Assembly: GCF_019665765.1 (NCBI RefSeq) | Contig: NZ_CP081150.1 | Location: 62,001 to 126,000, forward strand | Reading direction: 5' to 3' | Length of the DNA: 64,000 nt | Origin: Deefgea tanakiae | GTDB taxonomy: Bacteria; Pseudomonadota; Gammaproteobacteria; Burkholderiales; Chitinibacteraceae | Shown here: positions 35,512 to 45,711 of the stretch, in pieces | How positions within the stretch are numbered: the first letter of the stretch is position 1 | How the letters are laid out: the number at the start of each line of letters is the position of its first letter | Made by a program: the position numbers and the translations under genes | Notes under the pieces: model-generated | Told to the model about the DNA's origin: nothing | What the model saw: only the letters and a program-made list of their open reading frames with translations | Database searches by the model: none

Positions 35512-37821
35512 TTAAGGTTCATAAGCCAGATTATCTTGCGGCAAAGGCAAGGTAAAGATAAATCGGCTACCGCCACCTGGGTTCGCTTCCACCCAAAGAC
35601 GGCCTTGATGGTGTTCGATAATCGAGCGGCAAATATTTAAACCCATGCCCATGCCTGTATTTTTAGTGGTAAAAAAGGGTTTAAACAATTGTTCCATCTG
35701 TTCTGGCGCAATACCTGTGCCGCGATCACTGATCACGAAGGATAAAATATCATCGCTCGGCGTAATCGTCAGCGCCAAACTACGCTCGGCTGCTGGCGTA
35801 TTATGCATGGCTTCAATGGCATTCTTCATTAGGTTAAACATCACCTGTTCGAGCATTACCGGATCGGCCGAGATCGGCGGCAATTGAGTCACATCACTGA
35901 TGCTGAGTTTAATTTGCTGCTTGGCAATTTCAGCGGCCAGTAGGGTACGGACGGTATCGACTAATTCTGCAATTTCACATGGTTTGCGGTGCGGTGCGCG
36001 GCGTTGCACAAACTCACGAATCCCCGAAATAATCTTGCCCGCACGCTTAGCTTGCGCGGCCATTTTTTCAATCGCTTGATCTAGCTGACCGATATTAGGC
36101 TCAGCTTGCGACAAGACATTCCGACAGCCAGTGGCGTAGCTGGCAATCGCTGCCAGTGGTTGATTGAGCTCGTGGGCGAGACTGGAAGCCATTTCACCCA
36201 TGCTAATTAAACGCGTGGTTTGCTGCAGTTGCTCGTTTTGTAGTCGCTCACGTTCTTGTGCATTTTTCAGTGCGGTAATATCCGTCGCAATTTCTAGCCA
36301 GACCTCCGAGCCATCGACCCAAACGCTGCTGCGACTTTTGACTTGGTACCAATGCCCACGGAAAGCATCAAACCATTCGGTATCAATCGGTGCGCCTTTA
36401 CGTCGCGCGACATACGGTAGCGCGCAATAACGGCCATGCCAATCAGGAATACTAAAAGCGCGATCAAATTGACGATTCGTTAGCAGCATTTCGCCGCTGC
36501 TGGCATCGCTGACCGATACGGCGGCATCCAGACCATTTAGCACCGTGACAAAACGCTCGTGGGAGGCTTGTAGCGCATCGCGTTCGCGTTGTAGCTCGGT
36601 GATGTCGTAAATTGAACTAATCCAGCCGGTATGCTGCCCATCGCCGTCAATCAGTTTGGCGGCATAAAGTCGCACATCAAATCGTTCGCCATTGGCGCGC
36701 ATAAAGCGCATTTGATAGCCTGTTGGCTCGGCGCGGCCCGATAAAATCGCACGATATACCGCGGTGCAACGGTCGAGGTCTTCGGGCGGCCAGTAGGGCA
36801 TGATTTGGCTTTTTCCAATCAGCGCTTCGTAGCTATAGCCGACCATCTCGCAGAAAGCGCGATTGATATAGATGAGGTGACCATCTTTATCCATCGCGCG
36901 AATCCCGGTGACGAGCGAGTTTTCCATCGCTTCGCGCATCGCGGTTTCTTGGCGTAATTGACCTTCTACTTTTTGCCGCTCTTTGATGTGGCGGCGCAGC
37001 GCCCAAGTCGAGCCAATCATCAAAATCGAGAGCGTCGCCACGACCAGCGTCAGCAAGTGTTGCTGCCAGCTTCGTTTTTGTTTGTACACCGTAGCTTTGA
37101 GCTCGAACTGATTCGGTTCTAAATCAAATTGAATGCTTTCTGATAATTGGGTTGGGTCGAGATTGCGATCAAATTTACTGGCAATTTGTTGACCATTTTG
37201 GTTCAACGTAATTTGGTAGCGTTGCGCAATCCACCATGGCACTTGCTGTTGCAGCAAGGTATTCAAATTAATCATCGCCAGCAAGGTGTGGCGCCCGTTG
37301 AAAGACAGGCGGACGGGGATAACCAGCGCTACGAGAGGCACATTTTGTTTGCCCAGTATCACTGAGCTGAAGTGTGCATCTTGGCTCGCCAGTACGGCGC
37401 TGCGCGCAGCCACTAGATTGCGATGTTTTTGTTCTGGTAAAAAATCAGGGCGGTATTGTGGGTAGCGCCAGCGCTCTTGGCCGGTTTCATCCATGTATTC
37501 CAAAGACATCACTTCGGGTGAATCTTGTAAAATAGATAAAGACCGTCCAGTGAAATTGGCAGAAGCAAAGCCTTCTGTTGCAATAACCTCTGCAAGCCCA
37601 TTGAGTTGTGTATTGAGATTGTCGAGCCGATTTTTAAGCGCTTGTTTTTGCCAGAGTAAATCTTGCTCCAAGGCGACGCTGGTCGCTTGATCTTCTTTGA
37701 CTGCGGTTTGAATTAAAAATAACGCAAAGGCCAGTGCAAACAGCGCTGCCGCAAAGGGCGTAATGGTCAGTAGCCAGCGAGACAGCGCGTGTTCTTTTTG
37801 TCGCGACAGCTTGTTAAGCAC
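35512..37821 (-). CDS. Membrane sensor histidine kinase with PAS domains
   Basis: The 769-residue protein has a TM near residues 19-42, a periplasmic sensor region of about 210 residues, a second TM (HLLTLVVATLSILMIGSTWA, about 255-275), PAS domain(s) (SLVTGIRAMDKDGHLIYINR; GWISSIYDITELQRERDAL; then ERFVTVLNGLDAAVSVSDAS), HisKA with His550 in SLAHELNQPLAAIASYA, and HATPase ending GMGMGLNICRSIIEHHQGRL. The HELNQPLAAI type is shared by FixL/DctB/TtrS kinases that pair with FixJ-like regulators. Its start overlaps the D-lactate dehydrogenase stop by eight bases. Confidence 0.9.
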   Translation of the reverse strand: MLNKLSRQKEHALSRWLLTITPFAAALFALAFALFLIQTAVKEDQATSVALEQDLLWQKQALKNRLDNLNTQLNGLAEVIATEGFASANFTGRSLSILQDSPEVMSLEYMDETGQERWRYPQYRPDFLPEQKHRNLVAARSAVLASQDAHFSSVILGKQNVPLVALVIPVRLSFNGRHTLLAMINLNTLLQQQVPWWIAQRYQITLNQNGQQIASKFDRNLDPTQLSESIQFDLEPNQFELKATVYKQKRSWQQHLLTLVVATLSILMIGSTWALRRHIKERQKVEGQLRQETAMREAMENSLVTGIRAMDKDGHLIYINRAFCEMVGYSYEALIGKSQIMPYWPPEDLDRCTAVYRAILSGRAEPTGYQMRFMRANGERFDVRLYAAKLIDGDGQHTGWISSIYDITELQRERDALQASHERFVTVLNGLDAAVSVSDASSGEMLLTNRQFDRAFSIPDWHGRYCALPYVARRKGAPIDTEWFDAFRGHWYQVKSRSSVWVDGSEVWLEIATDITALKNAQERERLQNEQLQQTTRLISMGEMASSLAHELNQPLAAIASYATGCRNVLSQAEPNIGQLDQAIEKMAAQAKRAGKIISGIREFVQRRAPHRKPCEIAELVDTVRTLLAAEIAKQQIKLSISDVTQLPPISADPVMLEQVMFNLMKNAIEAMHNTPAAERSLALTITPSDDILSFVISDRGTGIAPEQMEQLFKPFFTTKNTGMGMGLNICRSIIEHHQGRLWVEANPGGGSRFIFTLPLPQDNLAYEP

Positions 37822-38809
37822 CCGCTTTCACCTCATTACTGAGCGGCAGCTTTTGGGCGAACTGAGCGACACTCTCTAGTACGGAAGCCGCAATATTGTT
37901 GAGCGCTTCTGTGGTCAAGAATCCTTGATGTGACGTAATCACGACATTGGGGAAGGTGGTGAGTCGAGCTAATACATCGTCTTTGAGCATGCTGTCAGAT
38001 AAATCTTCAAAAAACACGCCTTCTTCGTGTTCATACACATCAAGCCCTACGCCGCCAACATGCCCCGATTTGAGCGACTTGATCAGCGCCAAGGTATTGA
38101 TCAGGCCGCCACGGCTGGTGTTAATCAGTACGACGCCTTCTTTCATTTTGGCGAGCGTGTGGGCGTTAATCATATGGTGCGTGGTCGGAAAGAGCGGTGA
38201 GTGCAGTGAAATGACGTCGGCTTGGGCAAATAACTCGTCCAGCGTAACAAACTCACAACCAACGTCGCATGTGGCGGGCGGGTAGGGGTCGAAAGCCAGC
38301 ACTTTGCAGCCAAACCCACGGGCAATTCTTGCTGTTGCGAGGCCAATTTTCCCTGCACCGACGACGCCGAAAGTTCGGCCATGCAGATTGAAACCCTCTA
38401 GACCGTCTAACGTAAAGTTACCATCGCGCACCCGATTAAAGGCACGGTGGGTTTTGCGGATTAAGGTGAGCAGCAAAGCAAATACGTGCTCAGCGACTGC
38501 TTCAGGTGAATAAGCAGGAACACGGGTGACGGTAATGCCATGTAGCTTAGCCGCATCAAGGTCTACACCGTTATACCCTGCACAACGTAATGTAACGAGT
38601 TGGACGCCTAACTTAGCGAGCTTGGCCATCGTTGGCGCATCGAGTTTATCGTTCACAAACGGACAAACCACGTCAAAACCTTCTGCGAGCGGTACGGTTT
38701 TGATATTGAGCCGGTCGTCAAAAAACACCAAGTCGTGCTGGTGCTGCTGATTGGCTGCCGTTAAGGCGGTGCGGTCGTATTGTTTGCTATCAAAAACTGC
38801 GATGCGCAT
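37814..38809 (-). CDS. ldhA: D-lactate dehydrogenase / 2-hydroxyacid dehydrogenase
   Basis: The 331-residue enzyme belongs to the D-isomer-specific 2-hydroxyacid dehydrogenases. It has the NAD motif GVVGAGKIGLATARIARGFG, the catalytic Arg/Glu/His set (LINTSRGGLINT; GLDVYEHEEGVFFED; VVITSHQGFLT) and LVTLRCAGYNGVDLDAAKLH. The YEHE and FEDLS phrases are those of fermentative LdhA, which reduces pyruvate to D-lactate. It is sandwiched in one direction between the RRM-like gene (7-base gap) and the sensor kinase (overlap), so the operon couples the enzyme with a two-component system. Confidence 0.88.
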   Translation of the reverse strand: MRIAVFDSKQYDRTALTAANQQHQHDLVFFDDRLNIKTVPLAEGFDVVCPFVNDKLDAPTMAKLAKLGVQLVTLRCAGYNGVDLDAAKLHGITVTRVPAYSPEAVAEHVFALLLTLIRKTHRAFNRVRDGNFTLDGLEGFNLHGRTFGVVGAGKIGLATARIARGFGCKVLAFDPYPPATCDVGCEFVTLDELFAQADVISLHSPLFPTTHHMINAHTLAKMKEGVVLINTSRGGLINTLALIKSLKSGHVGGVGLDVYEHEEGVFFEDLSDSMLKDDVLARLTTFPNVVITSHQGFLTTEALNNIAASVLESVAQFAQKLPLSNEVKAGA

Positions 38810-38816
38810 GGTGCGA

Positions 38817-39074
38817 TTACTCCTTAAAGCTATGCGTAACCGTGGCGTTTAATTCGTGTCCTTTGTAGTGCAAGCCACTGAGTTTGTTCACCAAAGCGTC
38901 ACCCAGTGCCTGTGGTGCATCAGCAGGATATTGCACCAGTGCAATGGTGTTGATGCCCATCCCTTCATTTAAGGTAATTTCCACTGGCTCTGGTGCGCCA
39001 ATTTGAGTGACCAGTAGCGCGTTGACATCATCTAGCGTGACTGCAGGCGGAAAATTTGCGATTACGATTTGCAT
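38817..39074 (-). CDS. Small RRM-like protein
   Basis: The 85-residue protein starts MQIVIANFPPAVTLDDVNAL, like the beta1/RNP2-alpha1 of an RNA recognition motif, and ends with NKLSGLHYKGHELNATVTHS, like the alpha2-beta4 of the fold. The usual RNP1 aromatic residues are absent (INTIALVQYPAD), so RNA binding is uncertain. It lies seven bases before ldhA and 72 after slt in the same direction. Function unknown. Confidence 0.6.
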   Translation of the reverse strand: MQIVIANFPPAVTLDDVNALLVTQIGAPEPVEITLNEGMGINTIALVQYPADAPQALGDALVNKLSGLHYKGHELNATVTHSFKE

Positions 39075-39146
39075 GGCATTACTCCGAGGTCATTGTGATG
39101 TTACAAGTAAAAAAAAACGGATATCGTGTGCAAGCAATGCAAGCAA

Positions 39147-41036
39147 TTATTGCGGAGGCTGTACAGCTTGCAAGCGTTGGTTTAATTGGGTTGGACTATT
39201 TGGATAATAATGCGCGTAATGACTCGCATTCGTCAGTACTTTTTTGACATAGTCGCGTGTTTCGCTAAATGGAATCGTTTCGATATAAATCGTTGGATCC
39301 ATTTCGGCAGCTGAACGCCATTTTCTGGCATTACCAGGGCCTGCGTTATAGCCCGCCGTGGTCAAAATGGCATTACCATTAAAGTTGTTCGCCCAGTAGG
39401 CCAGATAATACGCGCCCATCTGGGTGTTGATTTCAACGTCGGTCACGTCACTTGGTTTGAAATCAGAAAACTTCATTTTTCCTGCGACCCATTTGGCCGT
39501 GTCTGGCATTAATTGCATTAAGCCTGCTGCATTGGCGCTGGAACGAATATCGCTGATAAAGCGGCTCTCTTGGCGAATGAGCCCATAAACCCACGCCGGA
39601 TCAAGGTCTTGTGTTTTAGCGGCTAACTCAATATCCGCTTGATACGGGCGCGGGTAACGCAGCGTAAAATCATGAATCGACTTAGTCCGTTCGGCGCTAT
39701 AAATACTGCGGTCAAACATTTTGTTTTTTTGCGCTAATTCAGCTGCGGCGAGCAACTGTGTATCGCTCAAACCTTGCATCGCAAAATTCCATTCTCGATT
39801 GGCTTCGACGCGCCAGCCTTGTTGATTAAGACGCAGCGCGCGAATCACGCCTGGTAGTGCTGCGACTTGTTTCATTTCGTCTTTGTTGAGGGTATAGGGC
39901 GCGCGCGATTCTTCTAGCATCGTGCCTAGTTTTTCTTGTGACAATAAACCGTAGTAATCAAAACCATCGCTGAGCGATACATAAATCGCCCTTGCTTCGG
40001 CGGGTTTATTTTGTGCTTCATAAGCGCGCGCCAACCAGTAGCGGTAGGTTTTTTTCTCGCGGGTTTCTTTCGGTAGCACATTGATGCGCTGCTCAACCGC
40101 TGGCCAATCCTCTGCGCGCAAGGCTGAGCGCAGCAACCACGCTTGGTCTTCTTCTTCCAAATCATTCAGCGTGGCTTTACCGAGCCAAATCGATGCACTT
40201 GGGTGGTGGCGGCGCGCTGCAAATAAGCCCAGCTGCTGCCATGCAAAACGCTGATCCTCGACGCTGAGCTGATCACCCAATTCTTCAATCAGGCGAGCAG
40301 CTTGGTCTGGATTTTTGCGACCAATCAATTCCAGAGCATAAAGCTGCAATTCACGGTCGGCTCGGCTATTGCCCTGTTTGGAAAGTTGTTTTTCTGGTGC
40401 ATTTTTTAATGCGGCAAGATTCTTGGCTGAGAACTCGACTGGAGAATCCACGCGTGCGCTGAGTTGACGCGCAAAATCCGCCCGATCGCCCGCCAAAGCT
40501 TGTCGAATTCGCCACCAAGCATCATTGTTGGTCAATGCGCCGCTTTTAAACAAAGCATCAAACACTGGATTGCAGGCGCTGGCGACGGGCTTGCCAGTAA
40601 ACCAGAACGATTTATTGCTGCTGAGTGTGCTGCTGTCGTTGCGAGCTAAAGCAGCTTGGCTTTTAAAGCATTGCAGCTCGACTGATGGCGAGTCTAGCTT
40701 GCCGTATTCGCGCTCGAATGAAGCCCATGATTGGCGAGCAGCTAATTCTTTGAGCCAATCTTCGCGAAAGCGATTAGCGAGTGGGGTGTTGGGGAAGCGA
40801 GTTAAAAACGCATTCGCGTCTTCTTCGGAAATTTGTTTGATTTGTAGGTTAAGCCAATAATATTGCGGGTACATTTCTAAGGGTTCGCCGCTACTAGCTT
40901 CACTCATTTGAGCGATACGTGGCAAGTCACGGGCACGTACCGCTTCACGCAGAGCGTCTAAATCTAGACTAGCAAATGCGCTGGCCGAGAGTAATAAATT
41001 GCTACTAAGAATAAGGGTAGATAAAAGCGGACGCAT
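39147..41036 (-). CDS. slt: Soluble lytic murein transglycosylase Slt
   Basis: Slt70-type enzymes cleave the MurNAc-GlcNAc bond of peptidoglycan to form anhydromuropeptides. The 629-residue protein has a signal peptide (LLSTLILSSNLLLSASAFA), a long alpha-superhelical U-domain (about 25-430), and a C-terminal SLT domain with the catalytic Glu in YGLIRQESRFISDIRSSANA, then AGLMQLMPDTAKWVA, NTQMGAYYLAYWANNF and TTAGYNAGPGNARKW. Length matches the family. Its products feed recycling enzymes such as AmpD, also encoded in this window. Confidence 0.92.
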   Translation of the reverse strand: MRPLLSTLILSSNLLLSASAFASLDLDALREAVRARDLPRIAQMSEASSGEPLEMYPQYYWLNLQIKQISEEDANAFLTRFPNTPLANRFREDWLKELAARQSWASFEREYGKLDSPSVELQCFKSQAALARNDSSTLSSNKSFWFTGKPVASACNPVFDALFKSGALTNNDAWWRIRQALAGDRADFARQLSARVDSPVEFSAKNLAALKNAPEKQLSKQGNSRADRELQLYALELIGRKNPDQAARLIEELGDQLSVEDQRFAWQQLGLFAARRHHPSASIWLGKATLNDLEEEDQAWLLRSALRAEDWPAVEQRINVLPKETREKKTYRYWLARAYEAQNKPAEARAIYVSLSDGFDYYGLLSQEKLGTMLEESRAPYTLNKDEMKQVAALPGVIRALRLNQQGWRVEANREWNFAMQGLSDTQLLAAAELAQKNKMFDRSIYSAERTKSIHDFTLRYPRPYQADIELAAKTQDLDPAWVYGLIRQESRFISDIRSSANAAGLMQLMPDTAKWVAGKMKFSDFKPSDVTDVEINTQMGAYYLAYWANNFNGNAILTTAGYNAGPGNARKWRSAAEMDPTIYIETIPFSETRDYVKKVLTNASHYAHYYPNSPTQLNQRLQAVQPPQ

Positions 41037-41307
41037 TATTGAAACCTAAACAGAAGATAAGTCGCGGCAAACTCACGCAATAAAACGCAAGCATAACAAG
41101 AACCTCTGGCTTTGCGGTGCTGAGAAAAACATATTTCTGATTAAATACGTAAGTTTGTTACATTTTTACGTTTTTTCAGCGTTTCTTGGGGCTTAGTGTG
41201 CTTGGACTGTGTTGAGAAGCCGACTCAATGAGTGGGGTGCGCCACGGTGACGATAAAAACAGGTAGAATTATCTGATTAAAGAACTGTACCGTGTGCCAA
41301 TAAAACT

Positions 41308-42201
41308 ATGCTGACTTTTCAGGAAATCCTTCTCAAGCTCCAAACCTACTGGGCGGGTCATGGCTGCGCCTTGTTGCAACCGTACGATATCGAAGTTGGT
41401 GCGGGCACTTTTCATACTGGCACGTTTTTGCGCTCTTTAGGCCCTGAGCCTTGGAATGCCGCTTATGTGCAACCTTGCCGCCGTCCGAAAGATGGCCGTT
41501 ATGGTGAAAATCCAAATCGTTGCCAGCATTACTACCAATACCAAGTGGTGTTGAAGCCATCTCCAGACAATATCCAAGAATTGTACTTAGGCTCGTTGCA
41601 AGAGCTGGGCATCGATACGTCGGTGCATGATGTGCGCTTTGTTGAAGACGATTGGGAAAGCCCAACACTCGGTGCTTGGGGTCTGGGTTGGGAAGTGTGG
41701 CTCAATGGCATGGAAGTGACGCAATTTACCTACTTCCAACAAGTCGGTGGTCTTGATTGCAAGCCAGTATTGGGTGAGATCACTTATGGTGTAGAGCGTC
41801 TGGCGATGTACCTCCAGGGGGTAGATAGTATTTATGACATCGTTTGGACTGAATATCCAAATGGCCAAAAAGTAACTTACGGTGACATTTATCACCAAAA
41901 TGAAGTTGAGCAATCGATTTACAACTTCGAGCAATCGAATGTGCCGTTCTTATTCGAGCAATTTAATAATTTCGAATCTGAAGCGAAGCGCTTGATTGAA
42001 GCGGGTCTGGCTTTGCCCGGATTTGAGATGGTGATGAAGTGCTCACACATGTTCAATTTGCTCGATGCGCGTGGTGCGATTTCGGTCACTGAGCGGGCTG
42101 CCTATATTGGCCGTGTGCGCACGTTGGCGCGTTTGGTGGCGCAAGCGTATTACGATAGCCGTGAAGCGCTAGGCTTCCCGATGTGCCAGTTGCCAGCCTA
42201 A
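41308..42201 (+). CDS. glyQ: Glycyl-tRNA synthetase alpha subunit
   Basis: The 297-residue protein begins [20 protein letters not shown], then [17 protein letters not shown] and [20 protein letters not shown]. These are the class II motifs of the alpha subunit in bacterial (alpha-beta)2 glycyl-tRNA synthetases, which charges tRNA-Gly. The beta subunit gene follows after one small lipoprotein gene. The length is standard. Confidence 0.97.
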   Translation: MLTFQEILLKLQTYWAGHGCALLQPYDIEVGAGTFHTGTFLRSLGPEPWNAAYVQPCRRPKDGRYGENPNRCQHYYQYQVVLKPSPDNIQELYLGSLQELGIDTSVHDVRFVEDDWESPTLGAWGLGWEVWLNGMEVTQFTYFQQVGGLDCKPVLGEITYGVERLAMYLQGVDSIYDIVWTEYPNGQKVTYGDIYHQNEVEQSIYNFEQSNVPFLFEQFNNFESEAKRLIEAGLALPGFEMVMKCSHMFNLLDARGAISVTERAAYIGRVRTLARLVAQAYYDSREALGFPMCQLPA

Positions 42202-42216
42202 GGACGCGGGGTTTTC

Positions 42217-42702
42217 ATGCGGAGTCGGATTGCTTGGTGCGTGATGGCAGTGCTGCTTTTGAGTGCTTGCAAGAAAATGGACGATGGTTTGGAAGGTCCT
42301 GCACCCATTCCGTTTAAAAATACCGATTGGCGTCTGTATGGCACGATGCCTGAGTTTGAAACTTGGGTTGATGCCAACTCAGTCAAGCATGAAAAACAGT
42401 TTGCTGAAGCAAACTACACCTTTGTTTGGATGGTTCAGCGCTATTTCGCAGACCAGATCGACCCTGAAACTAAGGCGAAGTACCGGCTTAAGTACGCCCG
42501 ATCAGTCATTCACTGTGAATTGGGGCGTATGGCGGGGGTCGCGGTGTCTATGCAAAATAGTGAAGACAAAGAAATTGCTCGGCATGATGTTCCGGCGTTT
42601 ATGTGGGAATTTACCACCCCAGAGAAAAACAGTTATGGGGCTGATTTTGTCCGACAAATCTGCCAGATTATGGCCGAGAAAGACGCTGCCGCTAAAGAGT
42701 GA
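42217..42702 (+). CDS. Small lipoprotein between glyQ and glyS
   Basis: The 161-residue protein has a short signal sequence ending in the lipobox LLSAC. The mature part (FKNTDWRLYGTMPEFETWVD, then NSVKHEKQFAEANYTFVWMV) looks like the surface-adhesin-E/CNP1-like type of betaproteobacterial lipoproteins, in which a short W/Y-rich beta domain is followed by conserved cysteines (VIHCELG, QICQIM). Function unknown. It sits 15 bases after glyQ and probably shares the glyQS transcript. Confidence 0.7.
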   Translation: MRSRIAWCVMAVLLLSACKKMDDGLEGPAPIPFKNTDWRLYGTMPEFETWVDANSVKHEKQFAEANYTFVWMVQRYFADQIDPETKAKYRLKYARSVIHCELGRMAGVAVSMQNSEDKEIARHDVPAFMWEFTTPEKNSYGADFVRQICQIMAEKDAAAKE

Positions 42703-42783
42703 ATAAGTACCTGAATCAGGTTTTCCTGCCAGATGAAGCGTTGCGGCAAGATGCATTTGCCCTCGCATTTAAAGAGAATAAGC

Positions 42784-44898
42784 ATGAATCCAACGCTATT
42801 GATTGAATTATTTACCGAAGAATTACCACCGAAAGCTTTGCCTAAATTAGGCGCGGCGTTTGCTGATCACATTTTTGCTGAATTGCAAAAATTAGGTTTC
42901 GTGCCTGCCGATACGGAATACACCACATTTGCGAGCCCACGCCGTTTGGCGGTGAGCATTCCAAATGTAGCCGCAGTGCAGCCTGAGCAAAACATCGAAA
43001 AGCGTGGCCCCGCAGTGGTTGCCGGCTTTAAGGATGGCAATCCAACGCCCGCCTTGCTCGGTTTTGCGCGTTCTTGTGGCCTTGCTCCAGAAGCGGTTAC
43101 CAGCTTGGAAACAGTTAACGATGGCAAGCAAGATGTGTTTGTCTATCGGATGAGCAAAGCAGGTGAAGCATTAAGCGCTGTGTTGAGTGGCTTGGTTGCC
43201 ACAACGCTCAAAAAGCTACCTGCGCCAAAAATGATGCGCTGGGGGGATCGAGATGGTCAGTTTATCCGTCCGGTACATGGTTTAGTGATGTTGCACGGCG
43301 ATGATGTCATTGATGGGCAAGTTTTGCATTTAACAGCCGGTCGCACTACACAAGGCCATCGCTTCCTCTCTGCTGGTGAGCTGATTCTAAAAACTGCATC
43401 TGAATACGCGCGAGTGTTGCACGATGACGGTCGTGTGATTGCCAGCTTTGCTGCGCGTCGCGCCTTGATTGGTGAAAAACTCAAAGAGGCCGCTGCTGCG
43501 GTCAATGCAACGATTGCTGCTGATGATTCCTTATTTGACGAAGTGACTGCCTTGGTTGAATGGCCGGTGATTTTGAAGGGTGAATTTGAGGCTGAATTCC
43601 TCGATGTGCCACAAGAATGCTTGATTTTGACGATGCAACAAAATCAAAAATACTTCCCGCTGCTCGATGCCAATGGCAAGTTAATGAATCAATTCTTGTT
43701 GGTATCAAATCTGCAAGCCACTGATTCTAGCCACATCATTAACGGCAATGAACGCGTATTGCGCGCGCGCTTGTCGGATGCGAAGTTCTTCTTTGAGCAA
43801 GATAAAAAAGCCCCACTGGATAGCCGCGTAGCTAAATTGGCGAACGTTGTTTATCACAACAAAATTGGTTCACAACTTGAGCGTGTATCGCGTTTGGAAT
43901 GCATTGCCGGTGAGATCGCCAAATTGTTGGGCGCGGATGCGGCAAAAGCGACGCGAGCAGCGTATTTAGCCAAAGCTGATTTGTCGTCTGATATGGTGGG
44001 TGAATTCCCTGAGCTGCAAGGCATCATGGGTCAGTATTACGCCAAGCATGATGGCGAAGATGCTGAGGTGGCGTATGCCGTTGAAGCCCACTATAAGCCT
44101 AAGTTTTCGGGTGATACCCTACCTGAAGGTGCGGTTGCACAAGCAGTTTCTTTAGCCGATAAATTGGAAACCTTGGTTGGTATTTACGGCATTGGTTTGA
44201 TTCCAACGGGCGACAAAGATCCATTCGCTCTGCGCCGCGCTGCGCTGGGTGTATTGCGAATTGCGCTTGCGCAGCCACTCGATTTGAAAGTGTTACTCAA
44301 CATTACCGCCGCCAGCTTCCCTGCTGGCTTGATTAAAGAGGGTACGGTCGATGGCTTGTATGGCTTTATGCTCGAACGCCTGAAAAACTTGCTGGCCGCT
44401 GATTATCCAGCCGCCGATATCGATGCCGTATTGGCGATGCAGCCAACGCGTTTGGACGATGTGACGGTGCGTTTGGCGGCTGTTGCTGAATTTAAAGCAC
44501 TACCAGAAAGTGCTGCGCTTGCTGCGGCGAACAAGCGTATCCGCAATATTCTGAAGAAAGCGGGCGATCAATGGTTTAATCACTCACCACATCAAGGTTG
44601 GGATAATTTGCCACAATTTGGCTCTGGAATATTTACACCGCATTCTTGTAAGGAAGAAGAGGATCTTTATAACGAAATGAAGAGTGTCGTGCAGAAAATG
44701 GAAATCCCAGATAAAAATGGTGAATTTGGTCAAATGCTATGCTTGCTCTCAACTCTAAAATCACCTGTAGATTTGTTCTTTGAAAATGTAATGGTAATGG
44801 TGGAGGATGAAGCACAAAGAAATGGTCGCTTGGCTTTATTGGCGACTTTAAATTATTTAATGAATAAAGTGGTTGATATTTCTCTGCTGGATACTTAG
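42784..44898 (+). CDS. glyS: Glycyl-tRNA synthetase beta subunit (odd C-terminal segment)
   Basis: The 704-residue product starts MNPTLLIELFTEELPPKALP, with the family's RGPAVVAGFKDGNPTPALLG, KMMRWGDRDGQFIRPVHGLV, EFPELQGIMGQYYAKHDGED and PTGDKDPFALRRAALGVLRI, and ends with an anticodon-binding-type tail (SPVDLFFENVMVMVEDEAQR). Between the conserved AANKRIRNILKKA and that tail lies an unusual stretch (FNHSPHQGWDNLPQFGSGIF and following) longer than I expect, and the last ~300 bases are visibly more AT-rich. The ATG at 42784 fits; upstream extension is non-family. Confidence 0.93.
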   Translation: MNPTLLIELFTEELPPKALPKLGAAFADHIFAELQKLGFVPADTEYTTFASPRRLAVSIPNVAAVQPEQNIEKRGPAVVAGFKDGNPTPALLGFARSCGLAPEAVTSLETVNDGKQDVFVYRMSKAGEALSAVLSGLVATTLKKLPAPKMMRWGDRDGQFIRPVHGLVMLHGDDVIDGQVLHLTAGRTTQGHRFLSAGELILKTASEYARVLHDDGRVIASFAARRALIGEKLKEAAAAVNATIAADDSLFDEVTALVEWPVILKGEFEAEFLDVPQECLILTMQQNQKYFPLLDANGKLMNQFLLVSNLQATDSSHIINGNERVLRARLSDAKFFFEQDKKAPLDSRVAKLANVVYHNKIGSQLERVSRLECIAGEIAKLLGADAAKATRAAYLAKADLSSDMVGEFPELQGIMGQYYAKHDGEDAEVAYAVEAHYKPKFSGDTLPEGAVAQAVSLADKLETLVGIYGIGLIPTGDKDPFALRRAALGVLRIALAQPLDLKVLLNITAASFPAGLIKEGTVDGLYGFMLERLKNLLAADYPAADIDAVLAMQPTRLDDVTVRLAAVAEFKALPESAALAAANKRIRNILKKAGDQWFNHSPHQGWDNLPQFGSGIFTPHSCKEEEDLYNEMKSVVQKMEIPDKNGEFGQMLCLLSTLKSPVDLFFENVMVMVEDEAQRNGRLALLATLNYLMNKVVDISLLDT

Positions 44899-44973
44899 TT
44901 TCAACTATTTTTGAGTATGTCGATTTGTTTTTGAATTTATAATGTTTTTTAGTGATTTTAAGGGGGGGCGATT

Positions 44974-45711
44974 ATGTCATTATTGTTTAAGTTTTTCTTA
45001 ATGTTCTTATTGGCAACGTCTGCCTCTTATGCTCAGAAAATTGAAGGGCTAGGTGGACTTAAGATTGGAATGTCGTATGATGACTTCCATGACTGGACTG
45101 TTGAAGAGGGCTATATCAGTTTGAATGATGGTATAGATGGCGCGGAGCGTAGTCGTGTTAAATCAAAATATATCCGCATACATGATTTGCAGGCTGGAAG
45201 TGGCTACGCTTATGGAATTTATGACAATTATTTAGATGGTTATCATGCATATCTTGTAGATGAGTATTCTCCCTCTGGTGTTGATATTAAAAAATTAATG
45301 CTAATCTTTCGAAGGGGGAAGTTAATTTATATGAATCCTTTAGGAGATATGGTTAGTCAGAAGATAGTTGGTGCAATATCAGCAAAGTACGGTGACCCAA
45401 TAAAGAAAATAAAGAGCAAGGGCTATAATTGTGTATATCTACTGACTGGGGTAGATTTTTACGTAAAAGATAAGCTGACGTATTACTATTGGAGAGATGA
45501 CTCTGCAGTTAAAGCTTATCATGCAGAGTTGTTTAGTTATGGGTCGGATTGTCAATCTAGAATTAGATTTGAGTTGGTAGTTCAGTCATCTGATTTTGAT
45601 AAAAAAAAGTATGACTCCGAGAATAAAAAAGCTGCAAATAAGTATCTTGAAACAGTGAAGTCTAGAGAGGCAAAGGAAATACGTCAGTCTACAAACTTAG
45701 ATGAGCTTTAA
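44974..45711 (+). CDS. AT-rich secreted protein of unknown function
   Basis: The 245-residue protein has a signal peptide (LFKFFLMFLLATSASYA). The mature part starts QKIEGLGGLKIGMSYDDFHD, a form seen in small periplasmic proteins in which a GLxIGMS-type motif starts a beta-alpha unit. It contains many Tyr/Lys residues, two spaced cysteines (YNCVYLL, SDCQSRIR) and a basic C-terminal helix (KKAANKYLETVKSREAKEIR). I do not recognise the family. The gene is far more AT-rich than glyS and gmhB on either side, indicating acquisition. Confidence 0.65.
   Translation: MSLLFKFFLMFLLATSASYAQKIEGLGGLKIGMSYDDFHDWTVEEGYISLNDGIDGAERSRVKSKYIRIHDLQAGSGYAYGIYDNYLDGYHAYLVDEYSPSGVDIKKLMLIFRRGKLIYMNPLGDMVSQKIVGAISAKYGDPIKKIKSKGYNCVYLLTGVDFYVKDKLTYYYWRDDSAVKAYHAELFSYGSDCQSRIRFELVVQSSDFDKKKYDSENKKAANKYLETVKSREAKEIRQSTNLDEL

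Noticed and set aside
39056-39247. Short plus-strand frame between the RRM-like gene and slt
   Set aside because: It overlaps the real slt 3' end on the other strand and lacks a convincing start signal and conserved features.
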